Part shown: positions 7,895 through 17,006 of the stretch, one piece after another
Numbering within the stretch: position 1 is the first letter of the stretch
Layout of the letters: every line of letters starts with the position of its first letter
Assembly (NCBI GenBank): GCA_040389065.1
Contig: JAZKAR010000023.1
Span: forward strand, 1 to 64,000
DNA length: 64,000 bases
Origin: JAZKAR01 sp040389065
Lineage (GTDB): Bacteria; Pseudomonadota; Gammaproteobacteria; Burkholderiales; Casimicrobiaceae
Reading direction: 5' to 3'
The notes under the pieces: model-generated
Told to the model about the DNA's origin: nothing
Database searches by the model: none
Seen by the model: only the letters and a program-made list of their open reading frames with translations
Program-made: the position numbers and the translations under genes

Positions 7895-8593
7895 TTGAAA
7901 ACTATTGGTCTTATCGGTGGTATGAGTTGGGAGTCTACCGTTCCTTATTACCGTCTAATGAATGAAACTATTAGAGAGAAATGCGGCGGCCTGCATTCGG
8001 CTAAAATCATTTTGTACAGTGTAGATTTTCACGAAATTGAACAGTTACAGCACACGGGAAACTGGGAAGCAGCGGGAACATTATTAGCCAATATAGCCCA
8101 GTCACTTGAATTAGCTGGCGCAGATTTTTTAGTGCTGTGCACCAACACCATGCATAAGCTTGCCCCTGTTATTGAAGCTGCTGTGCGCATTCCCTTATTT
8201 CACATCGCTGACCCTACTGCACTTGAAATCAAACAACATGGCTTTACTACTATTGGATTATTAGGCACACGATTTACGATGGAACAAGATTTCTATCGCG
8301 AGAAATTGCGTAAAGATCATGGGCTAAACGTGCTTATTCCTGAGCAGAAAGATCGCGAAATTATTCATCGCATTATTTATGAAGAATTGTGCCTGGGTAA
8401 AATCGTAAATGAATCTCGCGATTCGTATCGCAGAGTGCTACAAGTTCTTATTGATCAAGGTGCTGAAGCTATTATTTTGGGTTGCACAGAAATTTCTTTA
8501 TTAGTGGCAGCTAACGATTCTAGCGTTCCCTTATTTGATACCACCAGCATTCACGCGCGTAAAGCTGCTGAATGGGCACTTTCAAAACCATAA
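7895..8593 (+). CDS. Aspartate/glutamate racemase family protein
   Basis: 232 aa, the normal size. It starts MKTIGLIGGMSWEST, typical of the YgeA-type broad-specificity amino-acid racemases, and contains both expected active-site cysteines, in LCTNTMHK (about residue 82) and GCTEI (about 194). Such enzymes use the two Cys thiols to invert the alpha carbon without cofactor. The start is a TTG at 7895 with TAGGAAAAA upstream; no ATG lies near it. It is the first of a run of three genes (racemase, GST-like, SDR) on the same strand, the last two overlapping. Confidence 0.87.
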   Translation: MKTIGLIGGMSWESTVPYYRLMNETIREKCGGLHSAKIILYSVDFHEIEQLQHTGNWEAAGTLLANIAQSLELAGADFLVLCTNTMHKLAPVIEAAVRIPLFHIADPTALEIKQHGFTTIGLLGTRFTMEQDFYREKLRKDHGLNVLIPEQKDREIIHRIIYEELCLGKIVNESRDSYRRVLQVLIDQGAEAIILGCTEISLLVAANDSSVPLFDTTSIHARKAAEWALSKP

Positions 8594-8633
8594 TATCCAA
8601 ACTTAATACTGCATCGCAAGGAAATACGCTTTC

Positions 8634-9326
8634 ATGTTCAACCTTTATATTACGAACAAAAACTACTCCTCATGGTCGCTTCGGCCTTGGGTGCTAATGC
8701 GCGAGTTAGCCATTCCGTTTAATGAAACGTTAGTTCCTTTTGGAACTGCAGGTGAAAGCAACCCCTTTTTCGCCTTTTCACCTACAGGTAAAGTTCCCTA
8801 TCTGGTTCATGAACACATCGGCGTTTGGGATTCTCTGGCTATTACTGAATACCTGGCAGAACAAACACCACGCATATGGCCTAAGAACCCCGAGGCTCGA
8901 GCATGGGCGCGCAGTGCGTCTGCCGAAATGCATTCAGGCTTTCAAGCACTGCGCGATCAGTGCTCGATGAACTGCGGGCTACGCATTCGCATGGAGTCTT
9001 ACTCAGAGAATTTACTGCGTGATATACATCGATTAGATGCATTATGGAATGAGGGCTTTTCGCGCTTTGGCGGCCCGTATATAGCGGGTGATCTTTTTAC
9101 TGCTGCTGATGCTTTTTTTGCGCCAGTGGCCTTTCGCGTTCAAACCTATGGGCTGCCACTATCTGAACGTTCATCCGAGTATATACAAACATTGCTTATG
9201 TTACCGTCTATGAAAGAATGGTATTCAGCAGCACTTAATGAGCTATGGCGTGACCCACCGCACGAACAAGAAGCGCTTCGCGCAGGCACCCTATTACATG
9301 ATTTTCGAAAGACGCCCCACGCATGA
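8634..9326 (+). CDS. Glutathione S-transferase family protein
   Basis: 230 aa. The thioredoxin-like N-terminal half has YSSWSLRPWVLM (the catalytic Ser region), KVPYLV with the cis-Pro, and the WDSLAITEYL motif that binds the gamma-glutamyl part of glutathione; the C-terminal half is all-helical with AADAFFAPVAFR. It resembles the YfcF-like and maleylacetoacetate-isomerase-like subgroups. The substrate is unknown. A moderate CGCAAGGAAATACGCTTTC precedes the ATG. Its last four bases overlap the start of the SDR gene (ATGA), so the two are translationally coupled. Confidence 0.87.
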   Translation: MFNLYITNKNYSSWSLRPWVLMRELAIPFNETLVPFGTAGESNPFFAFSPTGKVPYLVHEHIGVWDSLAITEYLAEQTPRIWPKNPEARAWARSASAEMHSGFQALRDQCSMNCGLRIRMESYSENLLRDIHRLDALWNEGFSRFGGPYIAGDLFTAADAFFAPVAFRVQTYGLPLSERSSEYIQTLLMLPSMKEWYSAALNELWRDPPHEQEALRAGTLLHDFRKTPHA

Positions 9327-10069
9327 AAAAAGTTATGCTTATAACAGGAGGAAGCCGCGGAATTGGCGCTGCAACAGCACAGCTTGCTGCGAATAAAGGT
9401 TACGCTGTATGCCTAAACTATCTAAAAAACAAGCTTGCTGCACACACCATTGTGAATGAAATAAATTTAAACGGCGGCCAAGCCATCGCCGTTTCGGCAG
9501 ATATAGGCGTTGAACATGAAGTAACGGAATTATTTAATGCGATTGATACCCAGCTAGGGCCGATTACTGCACTGGTGAATAATGCAGGTATTCTTGAAAC
9601 ACAAATGCGCGTAGATATGATGGATGCAGCACGTTTAAACCGCGTATTCGCCGTGAATATTATAGGGTCATTTTTATGCGCGAAAGAAGCGATTAAACGG
9701 ATGTCGAATAAACAAGGCGGAAGCGGCGGAGCCATTGTGAACGTATCTTCTGCTGCCTCACGGCTAGGCTCAGCGGGCGAATATGTTGATTACGCTGCAT
9801 CAAAAGGCGCTATTGATACCTTTACGATCGGATTATCTCGCGAGGTAGCAGTTGATGGTATTCGTGTAAATGCTGTACGCCCTGGCTTTATTTATACAGA
9901 TATTCATGCAGCGGGCGGTGACCCCAATCGCGTTGACCGCTTGAAAGAAGGTATTCCTCTACAACGAGGCGGGCATCCTGATGAAGTAGCAAACGCTATT
10001 CTTTGGCTGCTTTCAGAAGAAGCTTCGTACACAACTGGTACATTTATTGATGTAGCAGGAGGAAGATAA
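9323..10069 (+). CDS. Short-chain dehydrogenase/reductase (YgfF-like)
   Basis: 248 aa, standard SDR length. It contains the cofactor motif TGGSRGIG (about residues 8-15), NNAG (about 87-90), a catalytic Ser in VNVSSAASR and the YAASK catalytic Tyr/Lys pair, then RPGFIYTDIHA. The similarity is greatest to NAD(P)-dependent sugar/alcohol dehydrogenases annotated as YgfF or glucose 1-dehydrogenase-like; the substrate is not predictable. It overlaps the GST-like gene by four bases, suggesting the two proteins are made together, perhaps for detoxification of carbonyls or electrophiles (inference). Confidence 0.88.
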   Translation: MKKVMLITGGSRGIGAATAQLAANKGYAVCLNYLKNKLAAHTIVNEINLNGGQAIAVSADIGVEHEVTELFNAIDTQLGPITALVNNAGILETQMRVDMMDAARLNRVFAVNIIGSFLCAKEAIKRMSNKQGGSGGAIVNVSSAASRLGSAGEYVDYAASKGAIDTFTIGLSREVAVDGIRVNAVRPGFIYTDIHAAGGDPNRVDRLKEGIPLQRGGHPDEVANAILWLLSEEASYTTGTFIDVAGGR

Positions 10070-10121
10070 CCATGTCTGGCATATCCATCATTTTTCAACC
10101 CCTTCTCATTATGATGGTTCT

Positions 10122-10625
10122 ATGAAGTTGTTTACACGCTTATTTAGAGCAGTACATGGATTAATGGCTTTTCTTTTTGCCTGTGCAGCCCTCATGCTAA
10201 TTACAATTGCCACCCGAATGGGTTGGAACGCGTTTACAACAAGCCTTGATTCGAATGCTGCGCAAACGATTATTGAAGCTATTGGTTTATTGGCGGCGGC
10301 TGTGGTTGCTCTCCAAATTGCTGAAACGATTGCTGAGGAAGAAGTCATTCGTGATGCAGATATTAGCGCCCCTACACGCGTCAGGCGTTTTGTATCAAGA
10401 TTTTTTGTAGTCGTGATTGTTGCGCTGGCTATTGAAGGATTAGTCGCTACGTTTAAAGCGTTGCACGAAAATCCAACTCAACTTCCTTATGCCGCTAGTA
10501 TTTTGATTTCAACAGGAATATTGCTAGCTGCCTGGGGTGTATTTATATATTTCAATCGTTTTGCTGAAGAGTTGGAGCCAGAGGCAATGAAAGATGCAAA
10601 ACAGGAAGACGCAAAGCTTAAATAA
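10122..10625 (+). CDS. Inner-membrane protein of unknown function
   Basis: 167 aa with four predicted membrane helices (about residues 11-32, 46-66, 92-112, 123-145), a cytoplasmic loop rich in acidic residues and arginines between helices 2 and 3 (EEEVIRDADISAPTRVRRFV), and a charged C-terminal tail. Homologues are likely common but no function is known to me. It starts 52 bases after the SDR gene and may be the last gene of that transcription unit. Confidence 0.65.
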   Translation: MKLFTRLFRAVHGLMAFLFACAALMLITIATRMGWNAFTTSLDSNAAQTIIEAIGLLAAAVVALQIAETIAEEEVIRDADISAPTRVRRFVSRFFVVVIVALAIEGLVATFKALHENPTQLPYAASILISTGILLAAWGVFIYFNRFAEELEPEAMKDAKQEDAKLK

Positions 10626-10789
10626 GGTTCACGAACACTCATTCAGATAGATAGTTAGATAAATAGATATATAAGCAGCTTCTCGCCGCAGGGCAAGATG
10701 CTATAGATAACGCTACAGCTAGCCACATAATCTAGCTGCATAACTCCTATTCGTGGCAATCGATATTAATGATCCCTCAAGGAAAAAAC

Positions 10790-11272
10790 ATGCCCTTAAC
10801 AGAAAAAGCTCCTACGCTTGCCGATCTTGAACTTAGTTTTACACGCCTTATTGATGCACCCCGTGAGAAGGTATTTAAAGCCTGGACCGATCCTGAGTGC
10901 CTTAAACAATGGTTTGCCCCGTTGCCCTTTACAACTTCTCTAGTAGAAATAGATGTAAGGCCTGGAGGCGCTAGCCTGATTGTCATGCGGGATACCGAGG
11001 GAAATGATTTTCCTAACAGAGGGGTTTATCTTGAAGTGATTCAAAATGAGCGGCTTGTATTTACGGATGCCTATACTACCGCTTGGCAGCCTTCACAAAA
11101 ACCTTTTATGACGGGTATTCTCACGTTTGAAGATGAGAGTGGAAAAACAAAATATACCGCCTGTGTAAGGCACTGGACGGTTGCTGATCGCAAGGCGCAT
11201 GAAAAAATGGGATTTTATCAAGGTTGGGGTCAATGTACAGACCAATTAGCGGCGTTGGCAGCAACCTTGTAG
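10790..11272 (+). CDS. SRPBCC / AHSA1-like domain protein
   Basis: 160 aa. LELSFTRLIDAPREKVFKAWTDPECLKQWFAP is the classical opening of Aha1-type (activator of Hsp90 ATPase homologue) bacterial SRPBCC proteins, and the C-terminus HEKMGFYQGWGQCTDQLAAL is the closing helix. ATG 10790 is chosen over an upstream ATG at 10769 because CAAGGAAAAAAC precedes it. The bacterial family binds unknown hydrophobic ligands. It stands alone; a weak hairpin follows before the convergent DHH gene. Confidence 0.88.
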   Translation: MPLTEKAPTLADLELSFTRLIDAPREKVFKAWTDPECLKQWFAPLPFTTSLVEIDVRPGGASLIVMRDTEGNDFPNRGVYLEVIQNERLVFTDAYTTAWQPSQKPFMTGILTFEDESGKTKYTACVRHWTVADRKAHEKMGFYQGWGQCTDQLAALAATL

Positions 11273-11320
11273 TTGAATTGATGTGGGTTGAATTGAAATG
11301 ATGTGTTCATAAACGATGTA

Positions 11321-11344
11321 GAGGGGCATTTAACCTAACCCCTC
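11321..11344. terminator. Weak hairpin between converging genes
   Basis: GAGGGG (11321-11326) pairs with CCCCTC (11339-11344). There is no T-run, so factor-independent termination is doubtful, but it lies in the short gap between converging genes. Confidence 0.3.
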
Positions 11345-11378
11345 CTTCAAAACACGACCTTATGCATGTCTAAAATAT

Positions 11379-12308
11379 TTACGTTGTACGCCTAATTTCC
11401 TCAATTAAAACCTTCAATGTTTCTTCTGCTGTTTCATTCGAAAGCTGGCATGTACCTGCAGCATGGTGCCCACCCCCACCATATTGCAGCATTAATTTAC
11501 CAATATCTGTTTTTGATGTGCGATCGATAATGGATTTACCGCACGCAAACACCGTATTTTGTTTTTGCATACCCCATAAAACATGAATAGAAATATTGGT
11601 ATCAGGAAATAACGCATAAATCATAAATCGGTTTGTTGCCCAAATAGGGTCTTCTTCTCGCAAATCTAATACCACTAACTTATCATAGACACGTGCACAG
11701 CGTAAAATCTGCTCACGCGCTTTTGGTGCATGCTCACGATAAATTTCTATACGCTCATGCACATCCGGTAAACGTAAAATTTCAGTAATGGTATGGTTAC
11801 GACAGTACGAAATTAAATCCATCATCAAGGTATAGTTGCTAATACGAAACTCTCGAAAACGCCCTAACCCTGTACGGGGATCCATTAAATAATTCAGCAT
11901 TACCCAATTTTCTGGCTCCAATATTTCTTCAATGGAAAACTGAGCGCTATCTGCTTTATCCACCGCCATCATCATTTCATCACTAATGTTGTCAAACTTT
12001 TCTTTGCCGCCAAAGTAATCAAATACCACCCGTGCTGCTGAAGGCGCATTGGCATCAATCACTCTGTTTTCAAAATCGCCTTGTACCCTTAACTCTTCTG
12101 AAGCATGATGGTCGAATACTAAATGTGCCAAGGGTGCATAAGGCAAATTCGTTACAATATCTTTTTCAGTAATCTCAATTTTTCCGTCTTGCATATCTTT
12201 AGGATGAACGAACTTTATATCATCAATCATGTCAAGTTCGTTAAGTAAAATTGCACACACTAAACCATCAAAATCGCTACGTGTTACTAAACGAAATTTA
12301 TTAGTCAT
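11379..12308 (-). CDS. DHH-family phosphoesterase
   Basis: 309 aa. The metal-binding motifs of the DHH superfamily are present: RSDFDGLVCAIL near the N-terminus, LVFDHHASE (the DHH-like box at about residue 65), and a later DKADSA; the C-terminal DHHA1 part ends LQYGGGGHHAAGTC. These enzymes use two Mn ions to cleave phosphodiester or phosphoanhydride bonds (exopolyphosphatase, nanoRNase, c-di-AMP phosphodiesterase); which one is not decidable. AGGAGTGCAATC precedes the ATG on its strand. The gene stands alone and its upstream side carries a copy of the intergenic element. Confidence 0.85.
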   Translation of the reverse strand: MTNKFRLVTRSDFDGLVCAILLNELDMIDDIKFVHPKDMQDGKIEITEKDIVTNLPYAPLAHLVFDHHASEELRVQGDFENRVIDANAPSAARVVFDYFGGKEKFDNISDEMMMAVDKADSAQFSIEEILEPENWVMLNYLMDPRTGLGRFREFRISNYTLMMDLISYCRNHTITEILRLPDVHERIEIYREHAPKAREQILRCARVYDKLVVLDLREEDPIWATNRFMIYALFPDTNISIHVLWGMQKQNTVFACGKSIIDRTSKTDIGKLMLQYGGGGHHAAGTCQLSNETAEETLKVLIEEIRRTT

Positions 12309-12333
12309 GATTGCACTCCTTAGCTGTTATAGT

Positions 12334-12444
12334 TAGAAGTTACGCAGTTGAACTCTCTCAGCGTGTTGGCAACTTGCTGCCGTACTCACTGTACTTACTA
12401 GTTTGCCCTACCATGGCTTGAGTAAACCAACTGCATAAGCTCTA
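12334..12444. repeat. Dispersed intergenic element (MITE-like), copy 2
   Basis: The left end TAGAAGTTACGCAGTTGA (12334-12351) is perfect; the right end CAACTGCATAAGCTCTA is partly decayed. The interior AACTCTCTCAGCGTG and the phrase TGCCGTACTC match the copy at 26288-26419 in the same orientation, but the inner GC-rich inverted repeat is lost. Confidence 0.75.
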
Positions 12445-12707
12445 AGTGTATTGTTGTATATATCTTGCAGAACATTGCTCCAGCACCAGGGCGGCACGCG
12501 CCGTAACGGAACAAGCTATAGTATTTGTTAACGTTTAAATAACGACGCGTAAAGATAAAAGCTTCATAAAGTTACCTATCATTTTTTATTACGATTTGAA
12601 AATCTTGGCAAGTATGTTAATTTTGTCGTTTCGTATAAAATAGCGAATCGTTCATGTAGCCTCTCACTAGTATGGCTTTTGATTCCTTATTTTTATAGAG
12701 TGCTCTT

Positions 12708-14651
12708 ATGCAATTACCTATTGAATCACAAGCTTATCTTGTTGCCATTATTACTTCTTCAGATGATGCAATTATCAGTAAAGATTTAAAAGGAAATATC
12801 ACGTCTTGGAATCCTGCCGCTGAACGAATATTCGGCTATATGGCAGAGGAAGCCATCGGAAAACACATCAGTTTAATTATTCCGCCAGACCGTTTAAGCG
12901 ATGAAGATTACATTTTAGGCAAAATAAAAGCAGGCGAGCGCGTAGAGCACTTTGAAGCGATTCGCCGAAAAAAAGATGGTCAACTGATCAACCTTTCGAT
13001 TACCGTGTCGCCCATTAAAAATAGCAAAGGCGATATTATAGGTGCCTCAAAAATAGCTCGCGATATTACATTTACTAAAGAAGCGGAGCGCACTGCGGCC
13101 TATTTGAGCGCAATTATTGAGTCTTCAGATGACGCTATCATTAGCAAAGATCTCAATGGATTCATCACATCTTGGAATAAATCAGCAGAACGTATTTTCG
13201 GCTATACACCTGAAGAGATTATAGGGCGGCATATTACAATTCTTATCCCTTCTGAACGTATTCATGAGGAAGACACTATTCTTAGCACCTTAAAATCAGG
13301 TAACCGGCTCGAGCACTTTGAAACTATGCGCCGTCATAAATTAGGCCATTTAATTCCTGTGTCTTTAACCGTTTCACCAATTCGTGATATCGTAGGCAAT
13401 GTGGTTGGTGCATCTAAAGTAGCGCGTGATATCACAGATAGAATTTACGCCGAGAAAGCTATTCGAGAGATGAGTCTTAAAAAAGATGAGTTTCTTGCAA
13501 ATATGAGTCACGAGCTGCGAACCCCAATGAATGCTGTCATTGGTCTTACTAACCTACTACAGCGTATGGATTTACCTGAAAAAGCCCATAAATTTATTGA
13601 AACACTGCAATTAAGCGCTGATAATCTGATGGAGCTGATTAATGATTTATTGGATTTCGCCAAAATTGAGTCTGATTCGCTTGAAATTGAACAGATAGAA
13701 TTTAATTTAGCCGAGCAGGTTGAAAAAGCAATCAGTGTCATGAACGTAAAGGCGCATGAGAAAAATTTAAGTTTATTTGTAAACTACCCCTCTTCCCTCA
13801 ATCGCTACTATATTGGTGACCCCTTACGTGTTCATCAAATCTTGATGAACCTTCTTTCGAATGCTGTTAAATTCACAGATCAAGGTTCAATTAAGGTCGA
13901 TGTAAGCGGTGCCCATTCATCGCCCGATATCACGCTTCTAACCCTTAAAGTCACTGATACAGGAATTGGTATTCCCCAGAATAAGCTTGAGACTATTTTC
14001 GATAAGTTTATGCAAGCTGATTCTTCTATCACGCGCAGATTTGGCGGCTCTGGGTTAGGCCTTTCGATTGTAAAAGCACTTGTACACAAAATGAATGGCA
14101 CACTCAACGTACATAGTGAAGAAGGTTTAGGCACCTCATTCACCGTTACTCTTCCGCTAAAAACAACGCAACGAACCTACGCCGTTGAAAGCTTTTCAGC
14201 TGGCCCCCTGCCCCAAACACTTATTACAGGAAAAAACGTACTACTTGTAGAAGATTACGAACCTAATATCATTGTGGCTGAAGCCATGTTGCAGCAGATG
14301 AACTATGATTATGACCTTGCTCGAAATGGCGTTGAAGCGTTACGCAAGTTTGCGCATGGGCATTATGATGCGATCTTAATGGATGTACAAATGCCTGAGG
14401 TTGATGGGTTAGAAGCTACTCGCAGAATTAGAAGGCTTGAAAAAGAAAGAGGCTTGCATCGCACTCCTATCATAGCGATGACAGCGCATGTAAGGGAGCA
14501 AGATAAAGAAAAATGCTTTGATGCAGGAATGGATAACTTTATTCCTAAACCTATTGACCCTATCGAGCTTTCTAACAAAATTATGCGCTATGTAAATCTA
14601 AGCAAAGAAATGGTTCAGCTTGGTATAGCATCCATAGAAAAAAATGAGTAA
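12708..14651 (+). CDS. Hybrid sensor histidine kinase with tandem PAS domains
   Basis: 647 aa, soluble. Two near-copies of one PAS-PAC unit (about residues 5-130 and 131-255) share SSDDAIISKDL and ERIFGY, indicating internal duplication. A HisKA domain follows with MSHELRTP (phospho-acceptor His 268), then HATPase_c with LLSNAVKFTD, DTGIGIP and GGSGLGLSI, and a C-terminal receiver with Asp 559 in ILMDVQMPEVDG. It senses an unknown cytoplasmic signal and passes phosphate within the protein to the receiver; no Hpt domain or output regulator is adjacent. The MFS transporter gene begins 36 bases downstream, so the two may be co-transcribed. An AT-rich box TATAAAAT lies about 70 bases upstream. 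Confidence 0.93.
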   Translation: MQLPIESQAYLVAIITSSDDAIISKDLKGNITSWNPAAERIFGYMAEEAIGKHISLIIPPDRLSDEDYILGKIKAGERVEHFEAIRRKKDGQLINLSITVSPIKNSKGDIIGASKIARDITFTKEAERTAAYLSAIIESSDDAIISKDLNGFITSWNKSAERIFGYTPEEIIGRHITILIPSERIHEEDTILSTLKSGNRLEHFETMRRHKLGHLIPVSLTVSPIRDIVGNVVGASKVARDITDRIYAEKAIREMSLKKDEFLANMSHELRTPMNAVIGLTNLLQRMDLPEKAHKFIETLQLSADNLMELINDLLDFAKIESDSLEIEQIEFNLAEQVEKAISVMNVKAHEKNLSLFVNYPSSLNRYYIGDPLRVHQILMNLLSNAVKFTDQGSIKVDVSGAHSSPDITLLTLKVTDTGIGIPQNKLETIFDKFMQADSSITRRFGGSGLGLSIVKALVHKMNGTLNVHSEEGLGTSFTVTLPLKTTQRTYAVESFSAGPLPQTLITGKNVLLVEDYEPNIIVAEAMLQQMNYDYDLARNGVEALRKFAHGHYDAILMDVQMPEVDGLEATRRIRRLEKERGLHRTPIIAMTAHVREQDKEKCFDAGMDNFIPKPIDPIELSNKIMRYVNLSKEMVQLGIASIEKNE

Positions 14652-14686
14652 CACACCATCCGTGTTACTGCCTCTTCAGGCCTTAT

Positions 14687-15988
14687 ATGAATCCACACTC
14701 TGTATTTAAAAGCACGTACATTCCCACTTTTTTTGCTCAACGCAATATCCATTATGGCTGGATTATTGTAGCGGTTACCTTTTTGACCATGCTAATTACA
14801 GCAGGCGCACTAGGCGCCCCAGGGGTATTTATTGTTCCCTTACAAAAAGAATTTGGCTGGAGCGCTTCTCAAGTTTCAAGCGCTATTGCCATCCGCTTAG
14901 TGTTATTTGGTCTAATGGGGCCTTTCGCAGCAGCGTTTATGAACCGCTTCGGTATACGAACCATTACCATCACCGCGTTGTCGATCATTATGACAGGGCT
15001 ATTGCTTTCATTAATGATGTCTCAGCTCTGGCAGCTAATATTATTGTGGGGCATTGTAGTAGGCTTCGGTACAGGATTAACTGCGCTAGTGTTAGGAGCA
15101 ACCATTGCAGCACGCTGGTTTACGAAACGCCGCGGATTAGTGATGGGGCTTTTAACAGCAAGCTCTGCCACAGGCCAACTTGTTTTTCTGCCTCTGATTG
15201 CTACCTTAACAGAACATTTCGGTTGGCGAACATCACTAACCTGTTTATGCTCTTTATTCGTTATTGCTATCGCAGCCATTGTTCATCTGATGCGAGACTA
15301 CCCAGCAGATGTTGGCCTTGCCCCTTATGGCTCTGAAAATCAGGCTATTATAAAACCACCTGCACCCTCTCCTTTATCACCTTTTGCTATTTTAGCGGAA
15401 GCCGCCCACTCACGAACATTTTGGGTATTATTTGGCACTTTTTTTGTTTGCGGCGCTAGCACGAATGGCTTAATACAAACGCATTTTATTCCCTTATGCA
15501 GCGATAAAGGGCTAGCAGCTGTCACAGCAGCAGGTGTACTTGCCATGATGGGCGTATTTGATTTTATCGGAACTGTTTTATCTGGTTGGTTGTCAGATCG
15601 CTATAGCAATAAATGGCTATTATTCTGGTACTACGGTTTACGAGGGCTATCGCTGCTGTATTTACCGTATGCTCACTTTTCCTTTTATGGCCTCTCACTA
15701 TTCGCCATGTTTTATGGATTAGATTGGATTGCTACCGTACCCCCTACCGTTAAACTGGTTTCAGAACATTTTGGGGAAGAAAAAGCTGGCTTAACATTTG
15801 GCTGGATTTTTGCAGCGCATCAGCTAGGCGCAGCCGTTGCAGCCTTTGGAGGAGGTTTGTCTCGTACTATTTTTTCATCGTACTTTCCTGCGTTTTATAG
15901 TGCAGGAGCATTATGCTTAATTGCCTCGCTAGCAGCGCTTACATTACAAAACCCCACCAAAGGTTTATCGTTAGTTAACGCACGATAA
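14687..15988 (+). CDS. MFS transporter (monocarboxylate/oxalate-formate antiporter-like)
   Basis: 433 aa with twelve membrane helices in two halves and a long middle loop (about residues 210-235). The beginning NIHYGWIIVAVTFLTML and GVFIVPLQKEFGWS are typical of the OFA/monocarboxylate branch of the major facilitator superfamily; AARWFTKRRGLVMGL is the loop 4-5 signature. It would move a small organic acid across the inner membrane. It follows the hybrid kinase closely on the same strand, so the kinase may respond to the transported compound (inference only). No good ribosome binding site is visible (CCTCTTCAGGCCTTAT). Confidence 0.88.
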   Translation: MNPHSVFKSTYIPTFFAQRNIHYGWIIVAVTFLTMLITAGALGAPGVFIVPLQKEFGWSASQVSSAIAIRLVLFGLMGPFAAAFMNRFGIRTITITALSIIMTGLLLSLMMSQLWQLILLWGIVVGFGTGLTALVLGATIAARWFTKRRGLVMGLLTASSATGQLVFLPLIATLTEHFGWRTSLTCLCSLFVIAIAAIVHLMRDYPADVGLAPYGSENQAIIKPPAPSPLSPFAILAEAAHSRTFWVLFGTFFVCGASTNGLIQTHFIPLCSDKGLAAVTAAGVLAMMGVFDFIGTVLSGWLSDRYSNKWLLFWYYGLRGLSLLYLPYAHFSFYGLSLFAMFYGLDWIATVPPTVKLVSEHFGEEKAGLTFGWIFAAHQLGAAVAAFGGGLSRTIFSSYFPAFYSAGALCLIASLAALTLQNPTKGLSLVNAR

Positions 15989-16065
15989 ACTGGGTGTTGT
16001 CTTATAAAGCTTTCAAACGACGTATAACATTCAACACGCTATTTTTGTAGTTATGTGTGTAGTAA

Positions 16066-16172
16066 TAGAAGTTACGTAGTTGAGTTCACTTACGGCATAG
16101 CAATGCGCACACCACCACAAGAAGTAAGGCACATTGCCAACATGCTAAGAGAACTCCTTTGCGTAACGTCTA
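16066..16172. repeat. Dispersed intergenic element (MITE-like), copy 3, overlapping a stop codon
   Basis: Left end TAGAAGTTACGTAGTTGAG (16066-16084), right end TGCGTAACGTCTA (16160-16172), each one base off the consensus. The interior is diverged. The last three bases (16170-16172) are the TAG stop codon of the DUF456 gene on the minus strand. Confidence 0.75.
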
Positions 16173-16658
16173 CTTAAATAAGAAACGCATTGCTATAAAC
16201 ACACCTAGCATAACCATTACTAACGCTACCTTGGCAACAGCTCCTATCGCTAGTCCTAAGGTTGTGCCAAGGCCTGCTTGCGTTGCATGGCGTAAATCTT
16301 TACGCACATAAAGCTCCCCTGCCACAGCCCCTAAGAACGGACCTAAAATAATGCCGGGCAAACCAAAAAATATCCCTAAAAAAGTTCCTATTGCACTACC
16401 TGTAATTGCCCATTTAGACGCCCCAAAACGTTGTGCTCCTACAATTCCTGCAAAAAAATCTATTGCGTAGGTAAGTGCCGTTAAAAGGCCTAATATTGTT
16501 AAGGTTACCCACCCTATATAAGCATAATGCTCAATCCAAGCTGCAAGCCAAAGCCCGCCAAAAACAAATAAAGCACCCGGCATTACAGGTAACACAGTTC
16601 CCGCTAATCCTATAAGGATACAGGCTGCAGAAACTATCCATAAAAAAGTATCTTCCAT
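16170..16658 (-). CDS. DUF456 family membrane protein
   Basis: 162 aa, almost entirely hydrophobic, with about five helices and many Gly residues (GLPGIILGPFLGAVAGEL is the family hallmark, with GLAGTVLPVMPG near the N-terminus). The DUF456 family is widespread in bacteria and has no proven role. The C-terminus IAMRFLFK abuts the intergenic element, which supplies the stop codon, so insertion may have changed the last residues. AGAAAGC precedes the start on its strand; there is no strong ribosome binding site. Confidence 0.88.
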   Translation of the reverse strand: MEDTFLWIVSAACILIGLAGTVLPVMPGALFVFGGLWLAAWIEHYAYIGWVTLTILGLLTALTYAIDFFAGIVGAQRFGASKWAITGSAIGTFLGIFFGLPGIILGPFLGAVAGELYVRKDLRHATQAGLGTTLGLAIGAVAKVALVMVMLGVFIAMRFLFK

Positions 16659-17006
16659 ATAGCTTTCTTCCCATTTTTCTTATAATAACAGTTATTATAA
16701 GAAGCCTTTTTCAGCAATAATACTATTTGCTGTCTCGAGCTTGAACTCTAATACTATTTTTCTTAATAGCCTGCTCAAGCGTAACCTGTGAAAGCGAGTC
16801 TCGCCCGAGTCAAATGCTGGCATGAACTTCACTCTGCAAAAGCCGTAAACCAGTGCCATTACCCAACCAGTGCAACTACCCAATCTGCCGCACTCCAAGT
16901 AACTTAGAATTGTCTTTACCTTAAGGCGTCTTCTATTTTTGTAAAAAAGAAATTCCTATTCTCTTATTTTTCATTTTTTTTTAATCCTTCATTAAAAGAA
17001 ACAGCT
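16659..17006. other. Gene-free stretch between divergent genes
   Basis: About 350 bases. It contains a short inverted repeat, CTTATAATAACAG with CTGTTATTATAAG (about 16678-16702), immediately upstream of the DUF456 gene, a possible operator or promoter element. The remainder shows nothing clear. Confidence 0.4.

Noticed and set aside
16695..16898. Minus-strand open frame of 67 aa upstream of DUF456
   Set aside because: No start context, no similarity that I recognise; probably chance.
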